Positions 34,085 through 43,153 of a stretch of 64,000 bases of DNA are shown here, piece after piece (position 1 is the first letter of the stretch; each line of letters opens with the position of its first letter). The stretch is from Exilispira sp964581895 (GTDB lineage: Bacteria; Spirochaetota; JAAYUW01): assembly GCA_964581895.1 (NCBI GenBank), contig CAZOPR010000010.1:1-64000 (forward strand). The letters are read 5' to 3'. The translations under genes were made by a program, and so were the position numbers. Under the pieces are notes generated by a model that saw only the letters and a list, made by a program, of their open reading frames with translations, searched no databases and was not told the origin of the DNA.

Positions 34085-34672
34085 TTAAGAAAATCTTTTT
34101 TTAAAAACTTCTTCAAAAGGCTGCTTCCAGTAAAGTTTTCCATCTTTTTCAACTGTTTCGTAGATTCTATATTTTGAAAGGATCTCATCTGGAGAAAACC
34201 AGAGTTTAACCTCATACTCTGAAGCATCATTAAAACTTGCATGTATTACATTTTCAAATCTAACGACAACATGTCCATTTTCGTCAAATATTTCATTCCC
34301 TTTTTCATCTTTAACTATTACATTTCTTCCATATTTCTGTCTTAAAGTGATAATCTTTTTATTTGGCTCTATCTCCATAGGGTTAGTCTTACCAACAATC
34401 GAGCGAATTATACTACAAGCGTTATCTGCTGCATATACAAAAGCATAAATCCATGGGAAACTATGATAACCACCTAAAAGATATTTAATAACATCCTGAT
34501 AAAAAGGCTTATCTTTATGCTCATAATAGTGATAAGCTGCAAGCTGGTAGGTCGGCTCTACAACTTTTGCACCAACAAGAAAAAGATCTTCCCTTTCAAG
34601 ATGAGACAATATTTCACCAACCAGTGAAAGCTCAACCCCATCTGGTTTAATAAGAACAAGGCTATGTTCCAT
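34085..34672 (-). CDS. nucleoside-diphosphate-kinase-like protein, extended
   Basis: A 195-residue NDK-fold protein. The start SLVLIKPDGV is the classical NDK N terminus, and ENVIHASFNDASEYEVKLWF contains the phosphorylated histidine (NVIHAS, normally N-x-x-H-G/A-S-D). Standard NDKs have about 140 residues. Here the centre is longer, with an added hairpin-like KDEKGNEIFDENGHVVVRFE just before the active site, and the residues after the His differ (FN instead of D-S). It may be a genuine NDK or a relative with changed specificity. RBS aggaagt. It lies between a small hypothetical and fba. Confidence 0.75.
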   Translation of the reverse strand: MEHSLVLIKPDGVELSLVGEILSHLEREDLFLVGAKVVEPTYQLAAYHYYEHKDKPFYQDVIKYLLGGYHSFPWIYAFVYAADNACSIIRSIVGKTNPMEIEPNKKIITLRQKYGRNVIVKDEKGNEIFDENGHVVVRFENVIHASFNDASEYEVKLWFSPDEILSKYRIYETVEKDGKLYWKQPFEEVFKKRFS

Positions 34673-34694
34673 TTTACTTCCTTTTTTCTATTTG

Positions 34695-34976
34695 TTAATC
34701 ATTTTCAAGAATTTTAACCTCTATCTTATCAAAATAATACTTTGAAATAATTAAAAATCCACCTTTGTTATTTATATTTTCTTTTTTTATAATTTCTTTT
34801 GCGTTTTTTTTATCATAAAAAAGTAGTTCAACAAATCTTTCTTTTACAATTTTATAAACAATAAAAATTTTACCAGTATTAAAATTTATAGAGTTAAATC
34901 TTTCAATAGTTCTTTTGGGAATTTTTAATTCGATTACCTGAATAATATCGCCTTCATTAACCTGTCTTAAATTCAT
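34695..34976 (-). CDS. small hypothetical protein
   Basis: A 93-residue protein without a signal peptide. The start MNLRQVNEGDIIQVIEL is reminiscent of small SH3-like (FeoA-type) domains, but the rest (FIVYKIVKERFVELLFYDKKN) does not confirm this. It contains no cysteine or histidine. It is 22 bases upstream of the NDK-like gene on the same strand and so probably co-transcribed. Function unknown. Confidence 0.5.
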   Translation of the reverse strand: MNLRQVNEGDIIQVIELKIPKRTIERFNSINFNTGKIFIVYKIVKERFVELLFYDKKNAKEIIKKENINNKGGFLIISKYYFDKIEVKILEND

Positions 34977-35221
34977 AAAATTACCAGTTCACAATCCATG
35001 TTTTATACTATATCTTTTTTCATTTTATGCTTAATTTTATTTCATAATTTATTTTTATTTTATTTTGCATTTTTTGGTAATGTATACCCATTTTTTTACC
35101 TTTTATTTTATAATATATCTTCTTTCATACTTTTTTTATATTTTGTTTTGCATTTTATTTCATGCCTTATTTTTATATTTTTCGTTAAATTTTAAATTAT
35201 AATTTTATTCTAAACTTTTAC

Positions 35222-35818
35222 TTATCTTTTTGCTTTATACTGTTGAAAAGCAATATTGATATCTAATTCTTTGGCTAACTTTTCAATCTGCTTTTTATCA
35301 ACAAGATTATCCACCAAAGTTGTCCTTACTTGATGTTCGACACCACTTCTTTTTAATAGCTGTAAAGTTTTAATAATAAGAGAAAAATCAAAACTTTTTA
35401 ATCCAATTGTTTCAGGATATTTTTCAGGTACATTTTTAATATCTAATGCAACAAAATCAATAAGATTTTCTTTTAATAAATTTTCAACAATCTCTGGATT
35501 TGAGCCATTTGTATCCAACTTTATTAGAATCTTTTTTCTTTTAATGGTCCTTATAAAATCAGCTAAATTTTCTTTATGAATTGTTGGCTCTCCTCCAGAA
35601 ATACAGATTCCATCTATTTTACCATTTCTTTTATCAATAAAGCTTAAAATATCTTCAATTGGTATTGTTTTTATTTTGATTAGGCTTTTTTCATCAACAA
35701 GATCGAAATTATGACACCATGGGCAACGAAAATTACATCCGCCTAAAAAAATGACACTGCAAACTTTAGAAGGATAATCTATCAAACTTACTGGAATAAA
35801 ACCTTTTATCTCTATCAT
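35222..35818 (-). CDS. nrdG: anaerobic ribonucleotide reductase activating protein
   Basis: A 198-residue radical-SAM enzyme that installs the glycyl radical on NrdD. The [4Fe-4S]/SAM motif GGCNFRCPWCHN (CxxxCxxC) is present, followed by ICISGGEPT (SAM binding) and VALDIKNVPEKY. It begins DYPSKVCSVIFLGGC, typical of this subfamily. It follows nrdD after 73 bases on the same strand and would be under the same riboswitch. Confidence 0.92.
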   Translation of the reverse strand: MIEIKGFIPVSLIDYPSKVCSVIFLGGCNFRCPWCHNFDLVDEKSLIKIKTIPIEDILSFIDKRNGKIDGICISGGEPTIHKENLADFIRTIKRKKILIKLDTNGSNPEIVENLLKENLIDFVALDIKNVPEKYPETIGLKSFDFSLIIKTLQLLKRSGVEHQVRTTLVDNLVDKKQIEKLAKELDINIAFQQYKAKR

Positions 35819-35891
35819 AATCTAATTTAAAAATCCAATCTCTTAGTCATATTTACTTACAAGTCGTATTTTCAATAGTAATCTAATTTAA

Positions 35892-38381
35892 CTATATCTT
35901 AAAAACTTTTCTTTCGTAAAATTCCATTCTCTTCCCATTATTCCAGTTTTGTACAGGTCTATAATAACCGACTACTCTTGAATATACTTCGTTGGGAATG
36001 ACTTTTTGCATATTAATATTATTTATGATTTTATTAGTTATGACTTTATTATTCACAAGGTCATTACCATCCTTGTTAAAAGCATTATTTTCACAAATAT
36101 TTTTCTTATTTATATCTTTACTGCTTAATCTGTCATCTTCTTCAGAAAATAGATCAAATTCTATAATACCACTTTTAGAATTCTTTTCTTTATATTCAAT
36201 ATTTTCTTTATTATTTTCTTTATTTTCTATATTTCCTTTTAATTCATCTTTATCTTTTATTTTTATCTTACCAAAATTAAAGGCTTCAATCTCATTTAAA
36301 AAAACTCCAAACTCTTCTAATTCCTCTTCACTATGATCTTTTTCGCATATCCACTTTTCCCCTGGTATATAGCCATGGACAGGGCAGATGCTATATGTTG
36401 GAGTAATAGAAAAATATGGTAAACTATATGTATATGCGATTTTTTTAATAAGATTTTTTAGTGAATGTATATCTACAATCTGCTGTCCAACAAAGATATG
36501 CAAAACTGTTCCACCGGTAAATTTGCTTTGAATTTTGTCCTGATGATCACAAACTTCAAAAAGGTCATCAGAAATATTTACTGGAAGTTGAACTGAGTTT
36601 GTATAATATGGTCGTGAATCTGTCCCAGAAGTTATGATATCACTAAATTCCTTCTTATCTATCAATGCCAGTCTATAGCTTGCCCCTTCTGCTGGTGAAG
36701 CCTCAAGATTATACATATTGCCTGTTTCTTCTGAGATTTTTTCGATTCTTTCAAGTATGAAGTCTAAAGTCTTTTCAGCAAATTCCTTTCCTTCATCTTT
36801 TAAATAAGGGATTTTTAGCAGGTTTTGAACCGCTTCATTCATACCTATAAGTCCAATTGTTGAAAAATGATTAGCCCAATAATGTCCAGTTTTTAGTTTA
36901 ATATCTTTTAAGTAAAATTTTGTATATGGGTAAAGACCATTTTCTGTTAAGTCTTCAACAACCTTTCTTTTTAATTCTAAAGAGGTTTTAGAAATCTGAA
37001 TTATTTCATCTAATTTTTTGAAAAATTCATCTTCATTTTTTGCAAGGTATGCAAGTCTGGCAAGATTTATAGTAACAACTCCAATCGAACCAGTCATTGG
37101 ATTTGAAGCGAAAAGCCCTCCTCTTCTTATTGAGTGATCTTTTTGCTCTTCAATTATCTTTGAAAGTCTTTGTTTTATCTTTTTATTATCTAACTTTAAT
37201 CTACAACACATACTCCTTGAATCTTCAACATTCATTGAAGAATTCACAAAATTACTAAAATAAGGTGTACCATATTTAGCAGTAAGTTTCCATAGAGGAT
37301 CATAATCTTTTTGATCAAAGTCAAAATCTTTTGTAATGTTTATTGTTGGGATTGGGAATGTAAATGGTCTTCCCTTACCATCTCCTTCAAGCATAACCTC
37401 ACAAAAAGCCTTTAAGATCATCTTCATCTCTAACTGATAATCTTGATAAGTCGAATCAAGAAGTTGCCCACCAATTATTATAGCCTTATCTTTTAAGTTT
37501 GGTGGTACTACAAGATCAAATGTAATATTTGTAAATGGTGTCTGAAAACCAGTTCTTGTAGGAACATTTAAGTTAAAGATAAATTCCTGTATTGATTGCT
37601 TAACTTCGCTATAGCTAAGGTTGTCATGCCTTATAAATGGAGCAAGTAAAGTATCAAAATTTGAAAAAGCTTGAGCACCTGCAGCTTCCCCTTGCATAGT
37701 ATAGAAAAAGTTTGCAATCTGTCCAAGGGCAGTTCTAAAGTGCTTTGCTGGATTACTTTCAACTTTACCGGCAACACCTGTAAAGCCAAGAAATAAGAGC
37801 TGTTCTAAATCCCATCCAACACAGTAAGAAGATAAAGAACCAAGATCATGAATATGAATAAAACCTCTTCTATGGGCATCTGCTATATCTGTCGTATATA
37901 TTTTATTTAACCAATATTCTGAAATTAAAGTTGATGAAATATGAGAGTTTAATCCTTGAAGAGAATAACTCATGTTTGAATTTTCTCTAACTCGCCAATC
38001 ATTTTCTTTGATATAATCTTCAATCATAGAAAAAGCAGCATTGAAGGCATTTGTTATATTTCTTGCTTCAGTTCTTTTAGCACGATAGAGTATATACATT
38101 TTTGCGGATTTTCTATAACCCATATTCATCAGGGTTTCTTCGACAAGATCCTGAATAGTCTCAATATCTACGATTTCAGTTTCAATCCTTGACACGACAT
38201 AACCCACTGCTTCCCATGCTTTTGCTTCATCCCCTTCTTTACTTGCAGAAAATGCTTTATTTATAGCATTTGCGATTTTTGATGGATCAAACTCGACTAT
38301 TTTTCCATCTCTTTTTTTGACAAGATTGGCAATTTTCGAAGATTGCCTTGATTTTACAAGCTCTTTAACATACATTTTCAT
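35892..38381 (-). CDS. nrdD: anaerobic (class III) ribonucleoside-triphosphate reductase
   Basis: Makes dNTPs in the absence of oxygen by a glycyl radical. Residues 20-115 are an ATP-cone allosteric domain (VKKRDGKIVEFDPSKIANAI). The catalytic barrel includes SMCCRLKLDN and GGLFASNPMTGSIGVVTINL. Near the C terminus SRVVGYYRPVQNWN carries the glycyl-radical glycine. The zinc-ribbon region is abnormal: ICPVHGYIPGEKWICEKDH is followed by about 116 low-complexity residues rich in Asn, Lys and Glu before the radical loop resumes at EVYSRVVG. Total is 829 residues, versus about 700. The start at 38381 follows GGAGGG; an ATG two codons later is also possible. Confidence 0.92.
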   Translation of the reverse strand: MKMYVKELVKSRQSSKIANLVKKRDGKIVEFDPSKIANAINKAFSASKEGDEAKAWEAVGYVVSRIETEIVDIETIQDLVEETLMNMGYRKSAKMYILYRAKRTEARNITNAFNAAFSMIEDYIKENDWRVRENSNMSYSLQGLNSHISSTLISEYWLNKIYTTDIADAHRRGFIHIHDLGSLSSYCVGWDLEQLLFLGFTGVAGKVESNPAKHFRTALGQIANFFYTMQGEAAGAQAFSNFDTLLAPFIRHDNLSYSEVKQSIQEFIFNLNVPTRTGFQTPFTNITFDLVVPPNLKDKAIIIGGQLLDSTYQDYQLEMKMILKAFCEVMLEGDGKGRPFTFPIPTINITKDFDFDQKDYDPLWKLTAKYGTPYFSNFVNSSMNVEDSRSMCCRLKLDNKKIKQRLSKIIEEQKDHSIRRGGLFASNPMTGSIGVVTINLARLAYLAKNEDEFFKKLDEIIQISKTSLELKRKVVEDLTENGLYPYTKFYLKDIKLKTGHYWANHFSTIGLIGMNEAVQNLLKIPYLKDEGKEFAEKTLDFILERIEKISEETGNMYNLEASPAEGASYRLALIDKKEFSDIITSGTDSRPYYTNSVQLPVNISDDLFEVCDHQDKIQSKFTGGTVLHIFVGQQIVDIHSLKNLIKKIAYTYSLPYFSITPTYSICPVHGYIPGEKWICEKDHSEEELEEFGVFLNEIEAFNFGKIKIKDKDELKGNIENKENNKENIEYKEKNSKSGIIEFDLFSEEDDRLSSKDINKKNICENNAFNKDGNDLVNNKVITNKIINNINMQKVIPNEVYSRVVGYYRPVQNWNNGKRMEFYERKVFKI

Positions 38382-38400
38382 AAAACCCTCCACATGATAA

Positions 38401-38554
38401 TTTCTTACTCGTCTTCCGGCTTCAGGGCTTCCTACATATTTTTATCTACTCCTTCCCTTCGCAGTAAAACCACTGGGAAGGTAAAAATATTTCGCTACCC
38501 CTTCACGGCTGTGTGGACAGCACAGGAATCTAACCTGTTTCCGTTTGTAAGAAA
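38401..38554 (-). promoter_or_regulatory. cobalamin riboswitch upstream of nrdDG
   Basis: Read on the minus strand, the leader begins tttcttac and ends gtaagaaa, a perfect 8-bp closing P1 stem. Inside are caggttagattcctg, then gctgtccacacagccgtga, and near the 3' end gaagccggaagacgag. These correspond in order to the conserved core of the cobalamin riboswitch (GGT-n-ATTCC, C-x-GTCC..C.g.C-GTgA, and the B12-box-like GCCGGAAGAC). The element ends 20 bases before the nrdD start, so it probably controls translation. Expected outcome is lower NrdD synthesis when cobalamin is plentiful. Confidence 0.88.
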
Positions 38555-38602
38555 TCTATAGATTTTTACCAAACTTTTCTATAATTTCAATAAAAAAGAT
38601 TA

Positions 38603-40789
38603 TCAAAAAATTCTATTTAAAACCTTAATAAGGTCCTCCATAGTGTATGGCTTAAATAGAAAATAAATATTTTTTTGCTTGCTAAGTTCAAAAACTCTTT
38701 CGTCATTAGATAATCCTGTTGTTAAAATAACTGGAATATCTTTATTCTTAATATTATACTTTTCTTCAAGTATTTTATAAATTTCATAACCAGAAATTTT
38801 TGGCATAATAAGATCTAATATAATCAAAGAGATTTCATCTTTATGAATTTCGTAGGTTCCAATAAAATTTTGTGGATCTTCTACCTCATAAACCTTAAAA
38901 TCGATCCTTTCTAAAATCTGTCTTAAAACTTTTCTTAACATATCATCATCATCTATTATTATTGCTTGTTTATCCTTAAAGTTTTTATTAATAGTAATCT
39001 TTTCCTCTTCAATCATTCTTTTATTTTCTTTCTTTTTATAAATAGGAAAAAATAGCTTCACTTCCGTTCCAATATCAACCTCTGAATCTACTTCAATATG
39101 ACCTTTATGACTTTCCACAATATTATAAACCATAGTTAAACCAAGTCCGCTAGATGTTGCTTTTTCTTTTGTAGAAAAAAATGGATCGAAAATTTTATTT
39201 ATGTTTTCTTTTGGAATTCCAACACCACTGTCTTTAATAGAAATCATCCAGTATTTTTTATTATCTTTTTCTGATTCTTTAATAGATATAATAAGTTGAC
39301 CACCCTTTTTTTCTTTTTCTTTCCTCATAAGAGTCATTGCATGATATGAATTTATGCATAGATTTAAGATTGCTTGTTCTATCTGAGTTTCTGAACCATA
39401 AATATATGGTCTTAATTCTTGATGATTAAAGATAATCTCAACAGATTTATCGAAAGAATGCTGGCAAATCTTTATTACATCTTCTATGCATTTAACAATA
39501 TCTATTATTGAGAATCCAGTCTCGTTTTTTTTAGTTAAAGATGAAAGTTGATTTACTACCAAAGATGCTTTTTGAGTTGTTAATTTTAAGATATCTATAT
39601 ATTCTTCTAATTCTTCTTTGCTTATATTTTTTTCATCCTTAAGTTCTTGATCCATCAAAGAGATAGTTCCTGTAATACTTCCAAGAATATTATTAAAATC
39701 ATGGGCAATACCTGAACCTAAATGCTGAATGCTTTCCATCCTTTGCATTTTATTTATCATATCTATCTTTTTTACATTTTCAGTTTCATCATCTATCTTT
39801 ATAATTATACCTTCAAGATTGTTTTCATAATCCATAGAAAAAAGCGGTATCAATGATATAGTATGAATTTGACCTTTCCATTTATCTGGTTTTATTACTT
39901 TTTGTTGAATAATTATTGGTGTTAATCTATTCATTACTGAAGATATTTCATCTTCTATATCAATAAAATACCTATCAACTTCATATATTAGTTTATTTAA
40001 GCATAAATTTGCTTCAGCTGAGAATAATTTTTCTGCCATTTTGTTCCATAGATTAACTTTAAATTCTTTATTTATAAAAATTATTGCACTTGGTAAATTT
40101 TCTACTATCCCATTTACCAAAGATATTACCGAATTTAACTTACCAGTCATAGAATTAAAAGCTTTTGCTATATCTCCAATTTCATCATTTGTACTAATCT
40201 CAAGTCTATAACTATAATCACCTGAAGTAATTTTCTTTATTGAAAAAAGAAGCTGCTCTAAAGGATTTGATAAATTTTTAGAAATTATAAAAATAATTGT
40301 AAATGAAATAGAAAATAGTAGTAGAATTATAGATAAAAAAAGTGCAATCTTAATCTTAAGCTGAGAATAAAAAAAGGTACTAAAATTATAACCTATCTTT
40401 GCTTGCCCAATTTTTTGATTATTATCACTAAAAATAGGGACATTTATTTCATCAATAAATGCTGAAAAACCTGAGAATTTTTCTCTATATGATTGATTTA
40501 TTAAAAATCCAGAGTTATCAAATATATAAACATAACTTACAATCTCTTCACTTAAAAATTTTTGACAGTTTTTTTCTACACCATAATAATCATATCTTTC
40601 AAGAGATGGTGTTATTAAAGATATAAATAAAGTAGTAAATTTGTTTTCAACTGATTTTTTCTGATTTTCATAAAACTTATCTAAAAATAGACTTGTCAGA
40701 GTAATAACTATTAAAAGAAAAACTCCAATTGATGCAATAATATAAAGTGTTAGTTGAAAAGATATTTTAGTTTTATAGTCTTTTTTCAA
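38603..40789 (-). CDS. hybrid sensor histidine kinase with receiver domain
   Basis: A 728-residue membrane sensor. Two membrane helices (about 11-33 and 148-170) bracket an external domain of some 115 residues. Then come HAMP (ISTNDEIGDIAKAFNSMTGKL), a PAS-like domain (VENLPSAIIFINKEFKVNLWN) and HisKA with the phosphorylated histidine in GIAHDFNNILGS. HATPase has N-box LNLCINSYHAM and G-boxes KDSGVGIP and SSGLGLTMV. The C-terminal receiver has IIDDDDMLRK, acceptor Asp in LIILDLIMPK and lysine in FLFKPY. The start codon is TTG with RBS aaagg. It is the third gene of a unit with two BMP-type binding proteins. No separate response regulator is adjacent. Confidence 0.9.
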   Translation of the reverse strand: MKKDYKTKISFQLTLYIIASIGVFLLIVITLTSLFLDKFYENQKKSVENKFTTLFISLITPSLERYDYYGVEKNCQKFLSEEIVSYVYIFDNSGFLINQSYREKFSGFSAFIDEINVPIFSDNNQKIGQAKIGYNFSTFFYSQLKIKIALFLSIILLLFSISFTIIFIISKNLSNPLEQLLFSIKKITSGDYSYRLEISTNDEIGDIAKAFNSMTGKLNSVISLVNGIVENLPSAIIFINKEFKVNLWNKMAEKLFSAEANLCLNKLIYEVDRYFIDIEDEISSVMNRLTPIIIQQKVIKPDKWKGQIHTISLIPLFSMDYENNLEGIIIKIDDETENVKKIDMINKMQRMESIQHLGSGIAHDFNNILGSITGTISLMDQELKDEKNISKEELEEYIDILKLTTQKASLVVNQLSSLTKKNETGFSIIDIVKCIEDVIKICQHSFDKSVEIIFNHQELRPYIYGSETQIEQAILNLCINSYHAMTLMRKEKEKKGGQLIISIKESEKDNKKYWMISIKDSGVGIPKENINKIFDPFFSTKEKATSSGLGLTMVYNIVESHKGHIEVDSEVDIGTEVKLFFPIYKKKENKRMIEEEKITINKNFKDKQAIIIDDDDMLRKVLRQILERIDFKVYEVEDPQNFIGTYEIHKDEISLIILDLIMPKISGYEIYKILEEKYNIKNKDIPVILTTGLSNDERVFELSKQKNIYFLFKPYTMEDLIKVLNRIF

Positions 40790-40811
40790 ATTTTAACCTT
40801 TATCTTAGTAT

Positions 40812-41834
40812 TTATTTATATACTGAATCGATTATAATTTTATTTTCAATAATCTTTTCTTTTAGTTGCTTTAATAAAAGCTTAATATCTTCTGAAATTA
40901 TATTACCTGTATATTTCATCTCGGAAAGGGAAACACCATTTTCTTTTAAACCAATTCTAAAATTTTTGTTCTCGAAATTATTATTTATTATTTTATCAAC
41001 AATATAAATGATACCTGTATCAAGATTTTTAATCATAGATGTTAGAATTTGCCCGGGAAGAAGATAATCTTGATCGGTATCTACTCCTATTGCGAAAATA
41101 TTTTTATCTTTAATGGCTTCATAAATTCCAAGATTAGTTTTGCCAGAAACAGCATAAATTATATCGACGCCAAAAGAATCTATAAGTTCAAGTGCCATTT
41201 TTTTACCATTTTCAGTATCAGCAAAAGGATCTATCTTTGAATATTGATCAACAAATTTTTCCACTATTTTTATATTTTTATCAATATATTTTACCCCCTG
41301 CCTAAATCCAAAAAGAAAATCATTTATAACAGGAATATTCATTCCACCAATAAACCCCACAATTTTTTTCTTTGTTATTTTAGCAGCCAAAACCCCTGCT
41401 AAAAATGAGCCTTCATTTTGCTTAAAACATACAGTTGCGACATTTGATGGATATTCTGAAAGTTCCGTATCCATGCAAATAAAATAGATTTTCGGATATA
41501 GTGGAGCCATCTCTAAAATTGCTTTTTCTGCTAAAAAACCATTCCCGCAAATTATTATATTAAAATTTTCATCTATTGCTTTTTGAATACCATCCTTAAT
41601 TTTATCAAAAGTTTGCGTCAAGAATAATTTATACTTAATATTATAAAGTTTAGATGCTTTTTGAACTCCATTTAATTGCATATCAGCAAAACCCTTGTCC
41701 CCAATATCACTGATTACAAAAGCTATTTTATATTTATTAAAAGAAATATTATTCATTTTAGATAAGAAATTCCCAAAAAGAATAATAAAAACAATGAAAA
41801 TAATTAAAGCTGATATTAAAAGTATTTTTTTCAT
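40812..41834 (-). CDS. BMP/PnrA-family periplasmic binding protein (copy 2)
   Basis: A 340-residue type I periplasmic binding protein of the BMP (basic membrane protein, TmpC/PnrA, Med) family, known for binding purine nucleosides and related ligands. Motifs: AFVISDIGDKGFADMQLNGV, CFKQNEGSFLAGVLAA, GFIGGMNIPVINDFLFGFRQGV, IGVDTDQDYLLPGQILTSMIKN. Residues 1-25 form a hydrophobic segment with no lipobox cysteine, so the protein is probably tethered by an uncleaved helix rather than as a lipoprotein. It starts directly after copy 1 and is followed after 22 bases by the hybrid kinase. No ABC transporter genes are near. Confidence 0.85.
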   Translation of the reverse strand: MKKILLISALIIFIVFIILFGNFLSKMNNISFNKYKIAFVISDIGDKGFADMQLNGVQKASKLYNIKYKLFLTQTFDKIKDGIQKAIDENFNIIICGNGFLAEKAILEMAPLYPKIYFICMDTELSEYPSNVATVCFKQNEGSFLAGVLAAKITKKKIVGFIGGMNIPVINDFLFGFRQGVKYIDKNIKIVEKFVDQYSKIDPFADTENGKKMALELIDSFGVDIIYAVSGKTNLGIYEAIKDKNIFAIGVDTDQDYLLPGQILTSMIKNLDTGIIYIVDKIINNNFENKNFRIGLKENGVSLSEMKYTGNIISEDIKLLLKQLKEKIIENKIIIDSVYK

Positions 41835-42911
41835 CTATTTTTCCTTTTTAAATATTGAATCTACAATAATCTCGTTATTTATTATCTTTTTTTGTAAAAT
41901 AAATAATTCTTTTATCCTTTCCTCACCAATGATATCTTTAGTATATAACATTGGGCTTAATGCAACTCCATTTTCTTTTAACCCAAGGTAATATATTTTT
42001 GATTCAAACTTATTTTCCAAAATCTTTCTAATTATAAAAACTATAGCTTGATCAAGGTTTTTCATTACAGATGTTAGAATAACACCTGGGACAATATAAT
42101 CCTGATCTGTATCTACACCTATAGAAAATAGGGAATATTCTTTAGCTGCATTAAATACACCAATATTTGATGCGGCAGCTACAGCAAATATAATATCGAC
42201 TTCTTTTTTTAATATCAAATCTTTAGCGATATTATAAGATCTTTCTGGATTATCCCAAACTTTTTCAAAATCTTTAATATAATCCGATAAAAATTTTTTA
42301 TATACTATCAATTTATCATTATAATATTTTACCCCTTGATGAAAACCAATATAAAAATCTTCGATAACATCAATATCTATGCCTCCGATAAAGCCTATTT
42401 TATTTTTTTTTGTCATACTAGCAGCAAGGTATCCTGCAAGAAAAGAAGCTTCATTTTGCTTAAAAACTATAGAAGCACAATTTGGATATAATCTTTCAGC
42501 GATATTGTCCAAAACCACAAATTTTATATCTGGGTATTTTGGAGCAAATATATCAATAACTTTTTGTCCAATGTAACCCTCACCTAAAATAATAAGATTA
42601 CATTCATTATCTATTAATGTTTGTGTATTATTAAGAATATCCTGGAAATTTTGAGGAGTAAAATATAAAAAATCTATCCCATATAGCTTTTTTGCAAGTA
42701 TTATACCATTATATTGCATATCGTTAAAAGATTTATCCCCAAGCCCACCAAAACCTGTTATAAGTCCTACCTTAAATTTTTTTGTTTCTAATTTTATGGC
42801 ATTCGAATCTGCTTTATTGTTAATTTTGATTATTCTTATTATATCTTTCCAAAAAAGTGCTACTAAAAATACTAATGCAATAATAATTATTATAATAATA
42901 TATTTCTTCAT
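41835..42911 (-). CDS. BMP/PnrA-family periplasmic binding protein (copy 1)
   Basis: A 358-residue paralogue of the next gene, with the same motif order: LITGFGGLGDKSFNDMQYNGI, VFKQNEASFLAGYLAA, FIGGIDIDVIEDFYIGFHQG, IGVDTDQDYIVPGVILTSVM and GLKENGVALSPM. The N-terminal helix (MKKYIIIIIIIALVFLVALF) lacks a lipobox cysteine. The ATG at 42911 is preceded by aaaggtaa; longer in-frame starts upstream have no RBS and would spoil the signal. The stop codon abuts the start of copy 2. The pair clearly arose by tandem duplication. Confidence 0.85.
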   Translation of the reverse strand: MKKYIIIIIIIALVFLVALFWKDIIRIIKINNKADSNAIKLETKKFKVGLITGFGGLGDKSFNDMQYNGIILAKKLYGIDFLYFTPQNFQDILNNTQTLIDNECNLIILGEGYIGQKVIDIFAPKYPDIKFVVLDNIAERLYPNCASIVFKQNEASFLAGYLAASMTKKNKIGFIGGIDIDVIEDFYIGFHQGVKYYNDKLIVYKKFLSDYIKDFEKVWDNPERSYNIAKDLILKKEVDIIFAVAAASNIGVFNAAKEYSLFSIGVDTDQDYIVPGVILTSVMKNLDQAIVFIIRKILENKFESKIYYLGLKENGVALSPMLYTKDIIGEERIKELFILQKKIINNEIIVDSIFKKEK

Positions 42912-43007
42912 AAAATTACCTTTTAATAGATTTTCAGGTCCAAACCAATTATAAGTTTTAAATATATTAAAATCAAAAATTATAAATAAATAACAAAATA
43001 ATAACAA

Positions 43008-43135
43008 TTAAAAAAATCAATGAATAGCAAAATACTGATAAATAATAAATACTGATAAATAATAAATACTAATGAACAACAAATACTGATGAATAAAAAA
43101 ATACTAATGAATGACAAAAGGACTGAATTAACAAA
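43008..43135. repeat. intergenic tandem repeat, about 17-20 bp unit
   Basis: Variants of aataaatactgataaat (also aacaaatactgatgaat, aaaaatactaatgaat) follow one another six to seven times between the giant kinase-cyclase gene and the first BMP gene. Probably a minisatellite; possibly it also affects expression of the BMP operon. Confidence 0.7.
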
Positions 43136-43153
43136 GGATTTAAGAATTGTAAA

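Noticed and set aside
34998..35195. 65-residue Phe/Leu/Tyr-rich frame between the small hypothetical gene and nrdG
   Set aside because: Composition simply follows T-rich spacer DNA; no RBS and no conserved pattern.
40812..42911. Ordinary BMP lipoproteins of an ABC nucleoside importer
   Set aside because: Neither protein has a lipobox cysteine and no permease or ATPase gene is adjacent; the sensory model fits the neighbourhood better.
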